From Dactylis glomerata (taxonomy: Eukaryota; Streptophyta; Magnoliopsida; Poales; Poaceae), in contig QXEO01000247.1 in assembly GCA_007115705.1 (NCBI GenBank), positions 15,116,291 through 15,180,290 of the forward strand: a stretch of DNA of 64,000 nt. Reading direction: 5' to 3'. The notes below the pieces were generated by a model, which was given only the letters and a program-made list of their open reading frames with translations, had not been told where the DNA came from and made no database searches. A program made the position numbers and the translations under genes. Of the stretch, positions 23,113-36,540 are shown piece by piece; position 1 is the first letter of the stretch; each line of letters opens with the position of its first letter.

Positions 23113-24842
23113 TGTTGGAATTATGCCCTAGAGGCAATAATAAAGATGTTATTATTATAATTCTTGTTCATGATAATGTTTATATTCCATGCTAGAATTG
23201 TATTAAGCGGAAACTTTAATACTTGTGTGGTTTATGAACAACACCGTGTCCCTAGTACGCCTCTATGGACTAGCTCATTGATTAATGATGGTTAAGGTTT
23301 CCTAACCATAGACATGTGTTGTCAATTAATAATGAGATCATATCATTAGGAGAATGGTGTGATGGACAGACCCAAATAAAGCAGAGCAATTAGATCGTGT
23401 CATCGTGTTCATCTTTGCGAAGCTTTTCCTATGTCATGTATTGTATTCCTTAGACCATGAGATAATACAACTCCCTAGTATCGGAAGAAAGCTTTGAAGT
23501 CATCAAACGTCATCCTATGTGAGGGTGATAATAAAGGTGTCTCTCAGGTGATCAGAAAGTACTTGTTGAGTTGTATGTATCGAGATGGAATTTGTCCCTC
23601 CCAAGTCGGAGAGATATACTTCGGGCCCACTCGGTAATCGATATCAACACCGCTTGCAAGCATGTGGTTAAGGAGTTAATCACGAAGTGATATCGGATTA
23701 CGGAACGAGTAAAGTACTTGCTGTGAACGAGATTAAACTAGGTATGGTGATACCGACGATCAAATCTCGGGCGAGTAAAATATCGTGTGACGAAGGGAAT
23801 ACATATACGGGATTAATTGAATCCTGACATCGTGGTTCATCCGATATGATCATCGATGAATATGTGGGAGTCAATATGGGTTTCCAGATCCCGCTATTGA
23901 TTATTGATAGAAGATCATGTCTGCATATTCTCGAACCCGTAGGGTCACACACTTAACGTGCATCGACGCTAGGATAGAATGGATAATTGGTTTATGAGTT
24001 TTAGTTCGGAGTCTCGGATGAGATCCAGGACGTCACGAGAGGTTCTGGAATGGTCCGGAGAATAAGATTCATATAAAGGAAAGCAGTTTTTGGATTCCGG
24101 AAAGGTTTCGGAGTTTATCGGTATTGTACCGGAAGGTTCTAGAAGGTTCCGGAGTGGGACAAACGTGGGCCCACTTGACGGAGGCCTGCGTGGGCCTAAG
24201 GGGAAGTTCCCTGGCCGCCCTGGGCCAGGTGCACAAGGCCCCTAAGGCCCAGCCGGCCAGCCCAAGGGGAAACCCTAAGGGAGTCTTCAAAGAAGGAAGG
24301 GGGGGAAACTTGCCCCCCACTCTTCCTACTCCAAGTCGGCTAGGGTTTGGGGAGAGGCCAAGCTGGCCTTGGCCGGCCACCCCTCTATATATAGGGGGGC
24401 AAGGGCGCAGCCCTCTCTCACCCCAAACCCAAACCCTAGCCGCCAACTGCTGCCCTCCCTCTCTCTCTCTCGCGACTGCGCGTAGGCGAAGCCCTGCCGC
24501 AGAAACTCTCCACCATAAGCACCACGCCGTCGTGCTGCCGATCCAATCTATCTCTCCACCATACTTGCTGGACCAAGGAAGGAGGAGACATCGCTGCACC
24601 GCACGTGTGCAACTCTCGGAGGCGCCGCCACTTGCGGCGTAGGATCGGATCGGATCGCGAGGAGGAGACGGCGAGTACGACTACGTCAACCACGTTCTCT
24701 TGAACGTTTCCGCTGTGCGAATCTTCAAGGGTATGAAGATCTCATCTACCTCTCTCGTTGATTACATCTCCTAGATTAGATCTTGGCTTTCTTGTTCGTT
24801 GCGTAGGAATTTTTTTGATTTACTATGCTTCGAAACCCTTAA
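23113..24842 (+). repeat. 5' LTR of the Angela-like element
   Basis: A TATA box (ctatatatagg) lies at about 24385-24394. The terminal bases are aa where the 3' LTR has ca. Confidence 0.93.
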
Positions 24843-26070
24843 GTGGTATCAGAGCTAGATCTATGCGTAGATGTGTTTCACGAGTAGAACGCAACATGCT
24901 TGTTGCGGGCGTTGATGTTTTCTCTTGCAAACCTCTTGTTGTGTATTTCTTATGGCGCGGTATAGTGAGATCGAAGCGGTCCAGGCCAACTTTACGCGAC
25001 CGCGTTCGCGAGACCGGCTCCGCACTTGACGTGTGGCTTGTTCCACACATGCGGCTAGTGGATGCCAGTTTCTCTCACTATAGTAGTCATGGGACTTACA
25101 TCGGATGTTAGCAACCATAATATCACCGTTGTGGCTTTTCGTAGGTAAGAATCGTTCTTAGCTTGCTACTCCCATAAGCCACGTAAAACATGCAACAACA
25201 AAGTAGAGGCGTCTAACTTGTTTTTGCAGGGAGTGTTTTGTGATATGGTATGGCCCAAGACATGATGAGTATGAATTGAGTTGTATGCAATGATCATGTT
25301 TTGTAATCTTTCACGACTTGCATGTCGATGAGTTAACAACCGGCAGGAGCCATATGGTTGTCTTTATAATTGTGTATGACCTGCGTGTCAACTTCTTATA
25401 CGCCATGTAATAGCTTTACTTTATCGCTAAGTAGTTAGCAATAGTTGTAGTTGCTATTCGTGGTGGAGGCAATCATGGTGGAGTGATGGAGATCATGCCG
25501 GCGCGCACAAGATGGAGATCATGGCGCGGAGATTGGCTATACCATGTCACATAAAATTATATGCATGTGATGTTTATCCTTTTATGTATCTTATTATGCT
25601 TAGATCGCGACGGTAGCATTATAAGATGATTCCTCACTTAAAGATCAAGATAAAATTGTGTTCTCCCCTCGTATGCGCCGTTGCAAAAGATCGTCGTTTT
25701 CAAGCACCTCGTGATGATCGGGTGCTATAAACTCTACGTTCACATACAACGGGTGCAAGCTAGTTTTGCACACGCGGAAAATACTTGGGTTTGACTTGAC
25801 GAGCCTAGCATGTACAGACATGGCCTCGGAACACATGAACCGAAAGGTTAATCATGAGTCATATGAATGATATGATCGACACTGAGTTGTCCACCATTGA
25901 AACCACATCTCTTCTCGTGAAGATCGGATTAGGTGTGGTGAATTTGGATCGTGTTCACTAAACAACTTGAGGGATGTTGAATTTAGTGGTAGTTCATCTA
26001 GTAATTTGATTAAATTGAACTAGTTATCATGAACATAGTCTAAAATTGTACTTGCAATGTTGTAGATCAA

Positions 26071-29000
26071 ATGGCTAAGTCCAACTTCAACTTCAACGTG
26101 TTTGCTGAGAAAGAAAAGCTTAAGAACAATGGGTCTAACTTCACCAACTGGTTCCGCAATCTGAGAATCATACTCGCTGGCGGACAAAAAGCCTATGTAC
26201 TTGACAAAGCGCTAGGTGACACCCCTGCTGCAACTGCGAAAACTGAAGAACTTGCTGACTTCAATGCTCGTAGAGATGATTGTGATGTGATTATGAGTAC
26301 CATGCTGTTTTCTATGGAACCGGAACTTCAAAATCATTTTGAGAAGTACCGCGGGCCTTATGAGATACTTGAGGAACTGAAAACCATGTTTCAGACTCAA
26401 GCCCGTTCTGAGAGATATGAGATCTCTGAGAAGTTCTTTAACTGCAAGATGGAGGAAGGGAGTTCCGTTAGTGAGCACGCCATTAAGATGTCGGGCTACA
26501 CTCAACGCCTGGAGCAACTGGACTGCAAGATTCCAGAGGAGCTCAAGATTGACAGAGTTCTGCAATCACTCCCTCCTAGCTACAAAGGTTTTGTAGTTAC
26601 TCATAATCAAATTGGTTCCACTGATACGATCACTGAGCTCTTCGCTAAGCTGAAAGCTGCGGAGGTGGATATCAAGAAAGACAATCATGTGTTGATGGTC
26701 AACAAGACTACTAGCTTTAAGAAAGCTAAGGGAGCAAAGGGATCCTTCAAGAAAGGCAGCGGCAAGCGCGTTGCCCCTGTTGAGAAGAAGCTCAAGTCTG
26801 GACCTAAGCCGGACACTGAGTGCTTCTATTGCAAGGTCAAGGGTCACTGGAAGCGCAACTGTCCGAAGTACTTAGCGGACAAGAAGGCTAGCACCATCAA
26901 AGGTATATTTGATATACATGTTATTGATGTCTACCTTACTAGCGCTCGTTGTAGTGCCTGGGTATATGATACTGGTTCAGTTGCTAATATTTGTGACTCG
27001 AAACGGGAGCTACGGAATAGACGGCGGCTAGCAAGGGATGAGGTGACGATGCGCGTTGGCAATGGATCAAAAGTTGATGTGATGGCCGTCGGCACGCTCT
27101 CCTTAGTTTTACCTTCGGGATTAGTTTTAAACCTTAATAAGTGTTATTATGTGCCTACGTTGAGCCTGAACATTATATCTGGATCGTGTTTATTGCAAGA
27201 CGGTTATTCATTTAAATCTGAGAATAATGGTTGTTCTATTTATATGAATAACATCTTTTATGGTCATGCACCTGTCGTGAATGGTTTATTTCTTCTGAAT
27301 CTCGAAAGCAATGAAACACACATCCATAACATTGAGGCTAAAAGATGCAAAGTAGATAGTGATAATCCAACTTATTTGTGGCACTGCCGTCTAGGTCATA
27401 TTGGTGTAAAACGCATGAAGAAACTCAATTCTGATGGACTTTTGGAGTCTCTTGATTTTGAATCATTTGACACATGCGAGCCGTGCCTCATGGGCAAGAT
27501 GACCAAAACCCCGTTCTCCGGTATAATGGAGCGAGCAACGGACTTGTTGGAAATCATACATACCGATGTGTGCGGACCAATGAGTATTTCGACGCGCGGT
27601 GGATATCGCTATTTTCTCACTTTTACTGATGACTTAAGTAGATATGGGTATATCTATTTAATGAAACATAAATCTGAAACATTTGAAAAGTTCAAAGAAT
27701 TTCAGAACGAAGTGGAAAACCATCGTAACAGGAAAATTAAATTTCTGCGATCCGATCGTGGAGGTGAGTATTTGAGTTATGATTTTCTCACGCATCTTAA
27801 AGCAAGCGGAATTGTTTCGCAACTCACGCCACCCGGAACACCACAGCGCAATGGTGTGTCTGAACGCCGGAATCGAACTCTATTAGATATGGTGCGATCA
27901 ATGATGTCTCTTACAGATTTGCCGTTATCATTTTGGGGTTATGCATTAGAAACCGCTGCATTCACTTTAAATAGGCACCATCTAAATCCGTTGAGACGAC
28001 ACCGTATGAACTATGGTTTGGTGCTAAACCTAAGTTGTCGTTTCTTAAAGTTTGGGGATGCGAAGCTTACGTCAAGAAGTTGATGCCGGACAAGCTCGAA
28101 CCCAAAGCGGAGAAATGCGTCTTCATAGGATACCCTAAGGAAACGATTGGGTATACCTTCTACCACAGATCCGAAGGCAAAGTGTTTGTTGCTAAGAACG
28201 GATCATTTCTTGAGAAGGAGTTTCTCTCGAAAGAAGTGAGTGGGAGGAAGGTAGAGCTAGACGAGGTTATTAAACCTTCTCTCGAGTTGGAGAGTAGCGC
28301 AGCACCAGAAATTGTTCCGGCGCCGCCTGCATCAACAAGAGAGGAAGCTAATGATAAAGATCATGAAACTTCGAACGATGCTACTACTGAACTTCGCAGG
28401 TCGACAAGGTCACGTGCCACTCCTGAAAGGTACGGCAACCCTGTCTTAACCGTCTTGTTGTTAGACAACAGCGAACCTGCGAACTATGAGGAAGCAATGA
28501 TGAGCCCAGACTCTGAGAAATGGCTAGAGGCCATGAAATCCGAATTGGGATCCATGAGCGAAAACCAAGTGTGGACTTTGGTGGATCCTCCTAGCGACCG
28601 TAAGGCCGTTGAGTGCAAATGGATTTTCAAGAAGAAAACGGACGCGGATGGTAATGTTACTGTCTATAAAGCTCGGCTTGTCGCAAAAGGTTTTCGGCAA
28701 GTTCAAGGTGTTGACTACGATGAGACTTTCTCTCCCGTAGCGATGTTTAAGTCCATTCGGATTTTATTAGCAATTGCTGCGTTTCATGATTATGAAATAT
28801 GGCAGATGGATGTCAAGACTGCGTTCCTCAATGGCAACATTGATGAAGAGTTGTATATGATGCAGCCCGAAGGTTTTGTCGATCCTAAGGATGCTAATAA
28901 AGTGTGCAAACTTCAGCGTTCCATTTATGGACTGAAGCAAGCATCTCGGAGTTGGAACCTTCGTTTTGATCAAGTGATCAAGAGTTTTGGATTTGTTCCA

Positions 29001-30053
29001 AATTGCTACGAAGCTTGTATCTACAAGAAAGTGAGTGGGAGCTCGGTGACATTTTTAGTACTATATGTGGATGACATATTGATTATTGGAAATGACATCG
29101 ATATGCTTAACGATGTGAAGAGTTATTTGAATAAATGTTTTTCAATGAAAGACCTAGGGGAAGCTGCTTATATATTAGGCATCAAAATCTATAGAGATAG
29201 AGAAAGACGCCTAATAGCTTTAAGCCAAAGTACATATCTGGACAAAGTTCTGAAGAGGTTCAGAATGGATAAAGCAAAGAAAGGTTCATTGCCCATGTTG
29301 TCAGGTAAGATATTGAGCAAGGCTCAGTGTCCAGCTACGGTAAAAGATAGAGAAACTATGAGCAAAGTGCCATATGCCTCGGCCATAGGTTCTATTATGT
29401 ATGCCATGCTGTGTACTAGACCGGATGTGTCCAATGCTCTTAGTTTGACGAGCAGATACCAAAGTGATCCAGGAGTGGAACACTGGACAGCCGTAAAGAA
29501 CATCCTAAAGTATTTAAATAGGACTAAAGAAATGTTCTTGGTCTATGGAGGTGACGAGGAGCTCGTCGTAAAAGGTTACGTCGACGCTAGCTTCGACACC
29601 GACCCGGATGATTCTAAATCTCAGACAGGATACGTTTATATTTTGAATGGTGGAGCTGTGAGCTGGAGAAGCTGCAAGCAAAGCGTGATCGCGGGATCTA
29701 CAACAGAAGCGGAATACATGGCTGCTTCGGAAGCATCAAGTGAAGGAGTTTGGATCAGAAACTTCATCACTGAGCTTGGTGTGGTTCCAAATGCCTTGGA
29801 CCCACTGGAGATATTGTGCGACAACACTGGCGCCATAGCACTGGCTAAGGAACCAAGATATCATCCAAAAACCAAGCACATCAACCGCCGTTTCCATATA
29901 ATTCGAGATTATATATCAGATGGAGATATGAAGATTAGCAAAGTACATACAGATCTGAATGTCGCAGATCCGTTGACTAAACCTCTTCCACGAGCAAAAC
30001 ATGATCAGCACCTTAATGCCATGGGTGTTAGATTGTTGCCAGATGTAAACTAG
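26071..30053 (+). pseudogene. Angela-like gag-pol polyprotein with one frameshift
   Basis: The ATG at 26071 starts a gag of the UBN2 type, then a CCHC knuckle (CFYCKVKGHWKRNC, about 26821-26862), protease (YDTGSVANIC, about 26968), GAG-pre-integrase (LWHCRLGHIG), integrase core (about 27550-27900: HTDVCGP, RSDRGGEY, NGVSERRNRT), reverse transcriptase (about 28600-29200, YVDD at 29064-29075) and RNase H (about 29580-29990: GYVDASFDTD, STTEAEYMAA). The reading frame shifts once near 27974 by an apparent one-base loss. The 5' part then ends at 28083 and the rest is open from 28035 to the TAG at 30053. Apart from this break all domains look intact. Confidence 0.94.
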
Positions 30054-30081
30054 ATTATTGACTCTAGTGCAAGTGAGAGAC

Positions 30082-31815
30082 TGTTGGAATTATGCCCTAG
30101 AGGCAATAATAAAGATGTTATTATTATAATTCTTGTTCATGATAATGTTTATATTCCATGCTAGAATTGTATTAAGCGGAAACTTTAATACTTGTGTGGT
30201 TTATGAACAACACCGTGTCCCTAGTACGCCTCTATGGACTAGCTCATTGATTAATGATGGTTAAGGTTTCCTAACCATAGACATGTGTTGTCAATTAATA
30301 ATGAGATCATATCATTAGGAGAATGGTGTGATGGACAGACCCAAATAAAGCAGAGCAATTAGATCGTGTCATCGTGTTCATCTTTGCGAAGCTTTTCCTA
30401 TGTCATGTATTGTATTCCTTAGACCATGAGATAATACAACTCCCTAGTATCGGAAGAAAGCTTTGAAGTCATCAAACGTCATCCTATGTGAGGGTGATAA
30501 TAAAGGTGTCTCTCAGGTGATCAGAAAGTACTTGTTGAGTTGTATGTATCGAGATGGAATTTGTCCCTCCCAAGTCGGAGAGATATACTTCGGGCCCACT
30601 CGGTAATCGATATCAACACCGCTTGCAAGCATGTGGTTAAGGAGTTAATCACGAAGTGATATCGGATTATGGAACGAGTAAAGTACTTGCTGTGAACGAG
30701 ATTGAACTAGGTACGGTGATACCGACGATCAAATCTCGGGCGAGTAAAATATCGTGTGACGAAGGGAATACATATACGGGATTAATTGAATCCTGACATC
30801 GTGGTTCATCCGATATGATCATTGATGAATATGTGGGAGTCAATATGGGTTTCCAGATCCCGCTATTGATTATTGATAGAAGATCATGTCTGCATATTCT
30901 CGAACCCGTAGGGTCACACACTTAACGTGCATCGACGCTAGGATAGAATGGATAATTGGTTTATGAGTTTTAGTTCGGAGTCTCGGATGAGATCCAGGAC
31001 GTCACGAGAGGTTCCGGAATGGTCCGGAGAATAAGATTCATATAAAGGAAAGCAGTTTTTGGATTCCGGAAAGGTTTCGGAGTTTATCGGTATTGTACCG
31101 GAAGGTTCTAGAAGGTTCCGGAGTGGGACCAACGTGGGCCCACTTGACGGAGGCCTGCGTGGGCCTAAGGGGAAGTGCCCTGGCCGCCCTCGGCCAGGTG
31201 CACAAGGCCCCTAAGGCCCAGCCGGCCAGCCCAAGGGGAAACCCTAAGGGAGTCTTCAAAGAAGGAAGGGGGGGGGAAACTTGCCCCCCACTCTTCCTAC
31301 TCCAAGTCGGCTAGGGTTTGGGGAGAGGCCAAGCTGGCCTTGGCCGGCCACCCCTCTATATATAGGGGGGCAAGGGCGCAGCCCTCTCTCACCCCAAACC
31401 CAAACCCTAGCCGCCAACTGCTGCCCTCCCTCTCTCTCTCTCTCGCGACTGCGCGTAGGCGAAGCCCTGCCGCAGAAACTCTCCACCATAAGCACCACGC
31501 CGTCGTGCTGCCGATCCAATCTATCTCTCCACCATACTTGCTGGACCAAGGAAGGAGGAGACATCGCTGCACCGCACGTGTGCAACTCTCGGAGGCGCCG
31601 CCACTTGCGGCGTAGGATCGGATCGGATCGCGAGGAGGAGACGGCGAGTACGACTACGTCAACCACGTTCTCTTGAACGTTTCCGCTGTGCGAATCTTCA
31701 AGGGTATGAAGATCTCATCTACCTCTCTCGTTGATTACATCTCCTAGATTAGATCTTGGCTTTCTTGTTCGTTGCGTAGGAAATTTTTTGATTTACTATG
31801 CTTCGAAACCCTTCA
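30082..31815 (+). repeat. 3' LTR of the Angela-like element
   Basis: It is nearly identical to 23113-24842 and ends in the canonical ca. A TATA box lies at about 31356-31365. Confidence 0.93.
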
Positions 31816-31985
31816 GCTCGGGGGCTCAGCCTTTCGACCCACGCTCGGGGGCTCAGCCTTTCGACCCACGCTCGGGGGCTCGGCCTTTCGACCCACGCTC
31901 AGGGGCTCAGCCTTTCGACCCACGCTCGGGGGCTTCGACCTACGCTAGGGGGCTCAGCCTTTCGACCCACGCTCTGGGGCCACGC
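31816..31985. repeat. G-rich minisatellite of Gypsy B, right part
   Basis: It continues the 27-base array cut by Angela and begins with the duplicated target site gctcg. Confidence 0.86.
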
Positions 31986-32143
31986 TCTCTCGACTTACGT
32001 TCAAGGGATACGTTCTCTCGACCTACAGTTGAAAATTCTCGCCCTCTTCATCAACGCTTGGGACCTCCGTCGTTTGCCTCAAACAAATTTAAACACAGAT
32101 ATACAATACATATACCGAGTGAAGATACAGCGACAGGGCTAGT

Positions 32144-33000
32144 TCATGGTGCCGAGGCACCTTGACTCGCCCTCTGCCGATCGCTTTCGAGGATAATCTG
32201 TCGCGCGATGCGGTCGCCAGTACTTCTACAAGCAGCGTAGTGGTGCTCCATCTCATAGCGGCCACTGGGCGACGGAGGAAGAGTCTTCAGAAGCTCTAAG
32301 TCAACCTCAGGATAGTGAGCACGCACGAAAGCAAGTGCGACCACAGCTCCGCTGCGCAGGTGCTCCCGGACGAAAGAATATACAGCGTTGCCATTCTCGA
32401 ATCGATCGAGCAGCGCCGGCAAACCTTCGGGCTGGTTGTTCAAAGGGAACATCACCTGATGCACCAGTGCTAGGGCGCTTCGGCTCGTCTCAGACAACAC
32501 CCCAGCTTGAGCAATCCTATCCTGAAGAAGGGTCAGCTTCGCCGCTTTCGACCGATCAGCCCAAAAGTTATCAGCAACAGAGTTGGCATGATTCTGGGCT
32601 GCAACAATATGCGCATTCACGCGCCGGGATTCAGCCGCACTATCGAGGCATACATCTGCGCAAAAGGACCAAAGATCAAAACCTGCACATCCAAGTCAAC
32701 ACACAGCGAAAGAAGTTTAGAGACTCACACTTCAAAGATTTTCCAAGATTTTCGATCTCGTCGAGAAGGAATTTCTCGCAGTCCGCAGCATACGACGCTT
32801 TCGAAAGAGCAACGTCGACCTTGGCAATCACCACTTTTAGTTGACGCTGTGTGTTTTGGAGCTGATCGCGCAACGATCGAATTAGCGACAATTCGCCTGA
32901 GGAAGGCGCTCTTCGCTCAACGGCACCAGAAGTATTGCCAACTGTTTCGTACGAAACAGGCCAGGCACCAGAGGTCAGCGAAGGATCCTGCACGAGGAGT
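32144..33000 (-). CDS. Second antisense coding unit of Gypsy B, two exons
   Basis: It is the counterpart of 11835-12680. On the minus strand an exon of about 32990-32730 (RSLRDQLQNTQRQLKVV) is followed by exon 32655-32144 (LTLLQDRIAQAGVLSETSRS), ending in TGA. Sequence and exon layout are preserved between the two Gypsy copies. No upstream ATG is evident and the function is unknown. Confidence 0.45.
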
Positions 33001-33154
33001 CGAGCATCACATACAAGAATTCGGCGGCCATAGACCAAGCAGATTAACATAATCAAAGAGCAATCTTTACACCAGCAGTCCTAGTGAGGGTCACTGCCCT
33101 CGGCGCGAGACCTTAAAAGCTAATTACAAGTGGGCGCCAGAAACACCGCTCGCA

Positions 33155-35911
33155 CTACGCTGAACTACCAGCCTTGCCAGACGGCGCGGCGGATGCCCCA
33201 CGCTTCCGAGCCTTCGCTGCCGCACGCTTCTCATTCCTCTCGGCGAGAAAGCTAGTCATTCGGGCAGCCAGTTCACGAGCACGGACAACATAATTCTTGG
33301 CGGATTTGTCGCGTCCGTCCTTGTCTTTCGGATACGTGCTCGTGACCTTGTCAGCATCAAACTCCACGCCATGCATCATCATCATGGAGAAGACAGACTT
33401 GGTGCCGATAGTTACCTGACGGCGTACCGCGGCAAATAACGGGTCTTTGCCGCCCGCCTTCACCGCCACAGCGTCGAGGATCCCCGCCATGGTGTCGCTG
33501 GTCGAATCGGGTACAGACGTATCCCGAACGCGAACCAGTGTCGACCGCACCCGCGCTAAGAGGTTGACAACCTCTCGGCTCAGGCGTTCGGCAAAGCCGA
33601 TACTGGATTCGATGCCAGCAGGTCCCTTCATTGCCCCGGCGTCCAATTCGGCAGCAGCTACACGAACAAGCAAACAGCCAGGTCACAACAGGATTTTTCG
33701 GCACGAAAATTATTTCGGACAAAGCTCGAAGAACTTACCACGCAAGGCGTCAAGCGAAGTTTGCAGGCGCTGGGTTAGCTCTCCTTCTCGGGCTTCGGCG
33801 TCCAGACGGCTTTTCTTCGCACGCTCCTCAGCTTCGGACGATTCGCCCTTCAGTCGGGCGATTTCGTCTTTCAGCTCGGTGACCTTAGCCTTCAAGCCCG
33901 AATTCTCAGTGGCAAGGTCGTCCAGCTGAGATTTCAGGGAAGTCTTGTCAGCAGCAGCCTGGGCCCCAATCCCTAATCAGTAAAAGGACGTCGTCAGAAA
34001 AAGAAGCGTCGTATCATACACAAAGCTGAATTTTACAAGCGAGGTGGCAGTACTCACGACGAGTTTCGTCGAGCTGATCGGACAGCTTTCGGTTCTCTTC
34101 CTCTAAGGCGAAGAAGCTCCTACAAACCTTCGACAGGTCCCTAACAACGGGCTAGAGAAGGCAAGGCAGAAGAATTAAACTTTGAGTCATGGTTTGGAGG
34201 GCAAGCCTAAGTGTAAACACTTAGACTCACCCTCGGGGGCTACTAATGGTCAATCACGCGATGTGCAAGCAGAAAATCTCCAAACTTACATGGTTGCTAG
34301 GACCAGAAGGTCCGTCAGATGAGGAGACAAGTACGAATTCATGTTCCGATGCCTTCTTCTTCGAGGAGGTCGAAGGCTTTGTCGGAGCAGCCTCGGAGGC
34401 GGCAGCGTCGGCAGCTCTCTCCTGAGAATCTGCAGTTTGTTCGAGGGCGTCGTCGTGGGGTTGGACCTGGTATTGGTCTTGATCCACCGGACAGGTCGAC
34501 GTTTCCTCGGTAGAAGACCTGAAACAAGCATCGATGTAGAACTGGACAATCAAGTCGAAACAAGACCACATGATGTGTGAAGGAAAACTTACGATGCGTC
34601 GATCCCGAACTTCGGAAGGGTTTTCCTCTCCGTTCGAGGAGGAAGACGGCGGCTCAAAGGCGAAGCGGGGATCGCACTATTGCCATCATCACCCGAAGTA
34701 AAACGGGTGTCATCAGGGTCCTCCGAATCTTCGACAACGTCCGCAATTCGTTGTCATTTCGGAGCCCTCGGTGGCGACGGAGCAGCGGAGGTCGATTCCT
34801 CCAGAACTTCGGCAAAATCACGCCCCGGATATTCGCCCATCTCGGGTTGGGGCGGATAGCATCGAGCTATGTCAATTACCTGCACAAGGGTGAGAACGGC
34901 ATTCATCACTGGACGATTCGGTTAAGAAATAAGCAAGATGTTCGACTAAGAGCAAAATCATACCTCAGTACGGGGAAAGGCCTTGCTAAAGCCCGCGGCG
35001 CCGAAGATCTTCGGCACAGGGTCCTTCTTCTTGATGTTCGTAACGGTGCGTACGCACTCGTCGATTTCGGCCTCGTGTAGCTCGTCCTGGGAGATGCGAG
35101 TCGAGTCCCGGCGGTCGCTATAATCCCACATGTAGTGGGCTCGAGCGGCGAGCGGTTGGATTCGACGCTCGATGAAGGTTCGGATGAGCTGGATCCCCGA
35201 AAGCTCCTTCTTCGGAGTAGCTCGAAGCTGTTGGATCTTCTTCATCAGCGGCTCTGTAGTCTTCAGCTCCTCGTCCGAAAGGTCGTGCCTCCAGGAGACA
35301 CGAGGTCGAAGAACGCCGGTGGGATGGAATTCCTCAAGTCCGAAGTTTTCGCCGTTGGAAGATTTGTCCTGGGCGTAGTACCACTTCGTCCTCCACCCGG
35401 GATTATTTTCGGGCGTTTGAAGGTTGAAATACTCAACGTCTGGGCGCACTTGGACGCCGAAGCCGCCAGTTTGATAGGGCAGAGGGTGCCGAATCACGAA
35501 GATTCGGCGCCACAGTGCCCAGTGGGGTTCAATCCCCAGGAAGCACTCACAAAGCGTGATAAAACACGCAATGTGAAGAATGGAATTGGGATTCAGGTCG
35601 TGGAGCTGAATCCCGTAAGCGAAGAGGAGACCGCGGAGGAAAGGATGCGGGGGAAAGGACAAGCCCCGCAGCAGGAAAGCAATAAAAATTACCCGGAATC
35701 CGAGGGGTGGCCGGGGAACGATCTCCGGACCGGTGGCGAGCGATTCCGCCGGCGCGTTCTTCAGCAGGCCCATCTTCTCGGCCTGGGCCAGTTCCTTGTT
35801 CCCGACCTTGGATTGGACCCAGCGGCCAACGCCGGAGCCTTCGGCATCGGCCGTCTTGGCCTTCTTGGCGGCAGCGGCGGCACCGGCGGCGGTGGAGCTC
35901 CTTTTACCCAT
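33155..35911 (-). pseudogene. Antisense gene of Gypsy B, one nonsense codon
   Basis: It is homologous exon by exon to 8921-11663. Exon 1 runs 35911-34964 and is fully open (316 codons, PF04195-like, LRGLLFAYGIQLHDLNPNSI); an in-frame ATG also exists at 35929. Exon 2 is 34879-34593 and contains a TGA at 34754-34756. Exon 3 lies at about 34530-34290, the coiled-coil exons at about 34140-33740, and the last exon ends at 33155. Exon 1 differs from the Gypsy A copy at about 12 of 316 residues. Apart from the single stop the gene looks preserved. Confidence 0.7.
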
Positions 35912-36540
35912 GGCCTCTGGGTGCAGCAAGGATTGCGGAAATGGAGATGGAAAGGTAGAGCTACAGGAGCAATGCGCGAGGTAGAAGACGATGGCGGCGG
36001 AGTGAGACGGACTATTAACCTGCCACCATTATTTATTCTACCGCTGGGAATCTGCGTCAAATCTCGGCCGTCGGCGGCGAAGTGGAAACGGCCGGGCAGA
36101 TCCAGCCGTCCACGTGTCGGCACGCAAGCACCGCGGCATCCACTACGCACGGTAATCAAGGAAACCGCGCCGGTTATTTCTCACCCACGCGCGGGACGTG
36201 CGGTCAAACTCTGTCAACGGCCGGGACGCGCGGCCAGAGGGCCCGCCGTGCGTCTAGTCCTGGCAGGGTCAGGTCACTACTGCAGAAGATGATGTGACAA
36301 CTCGACGAGGCATATCGTCAGCGATGATGCGTTTCTTCGAGCAGGTTGATTCCCTTCGAACTCGAAGGGTAAGGATTGGCGAAAATTCTTCCGAGTCTCG
36401 AAGGTATGCGCCTCTTGTACTCAGACGGCCTTTTAACTGGGTTTCCATCGAGGCTTTTTGTGCTTTTCCCTTCTAGGCCATCCGAATGTACACCGAGTTT
36501 TTCGACGACTCTGTCTTTCGTTCCTTCGAGGGGATTTTTC

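Larger units (their letters stand above)
23113..31815 (+). mobile_element. BARE1/WIS/Angela-type Copia retrotransposon
   Basis: LTRs of 1730 bp (23113-24842) and 1734 bp (30082-31815) begin TGTTGGAATTATGCCCTAGA, the signature of this Triticeae superfamily. The target duplication gctcg lies at 23108-23112 and 31816-31820 inside the Gypsy B minisatellite. The PBS TGGTATCAGAGC is at 24844-24855. The polypurine tract aagtgagagac is at 30071-30081. The LTRs differ by about ten substitutions and small indels in a G run and a CT run, so this is the youngest insertion of the nest. The leader 24856-26070 is non-coding. Confidence 0.96.

Noticed and set aside
28035..30053. Second Angela frame as a separate gene
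   Set aside because: It overlaps the first frame and completes the polyprotein; the split results from one frameshift near 27974.
35135..36292. Plus-strand frame of 385 codons
   Set aside because: It is the complement of exon 1 of the Gypsy B antisense gene. The minus-strand reading is conserved in Gypsy A and has the PF04195-like motif.
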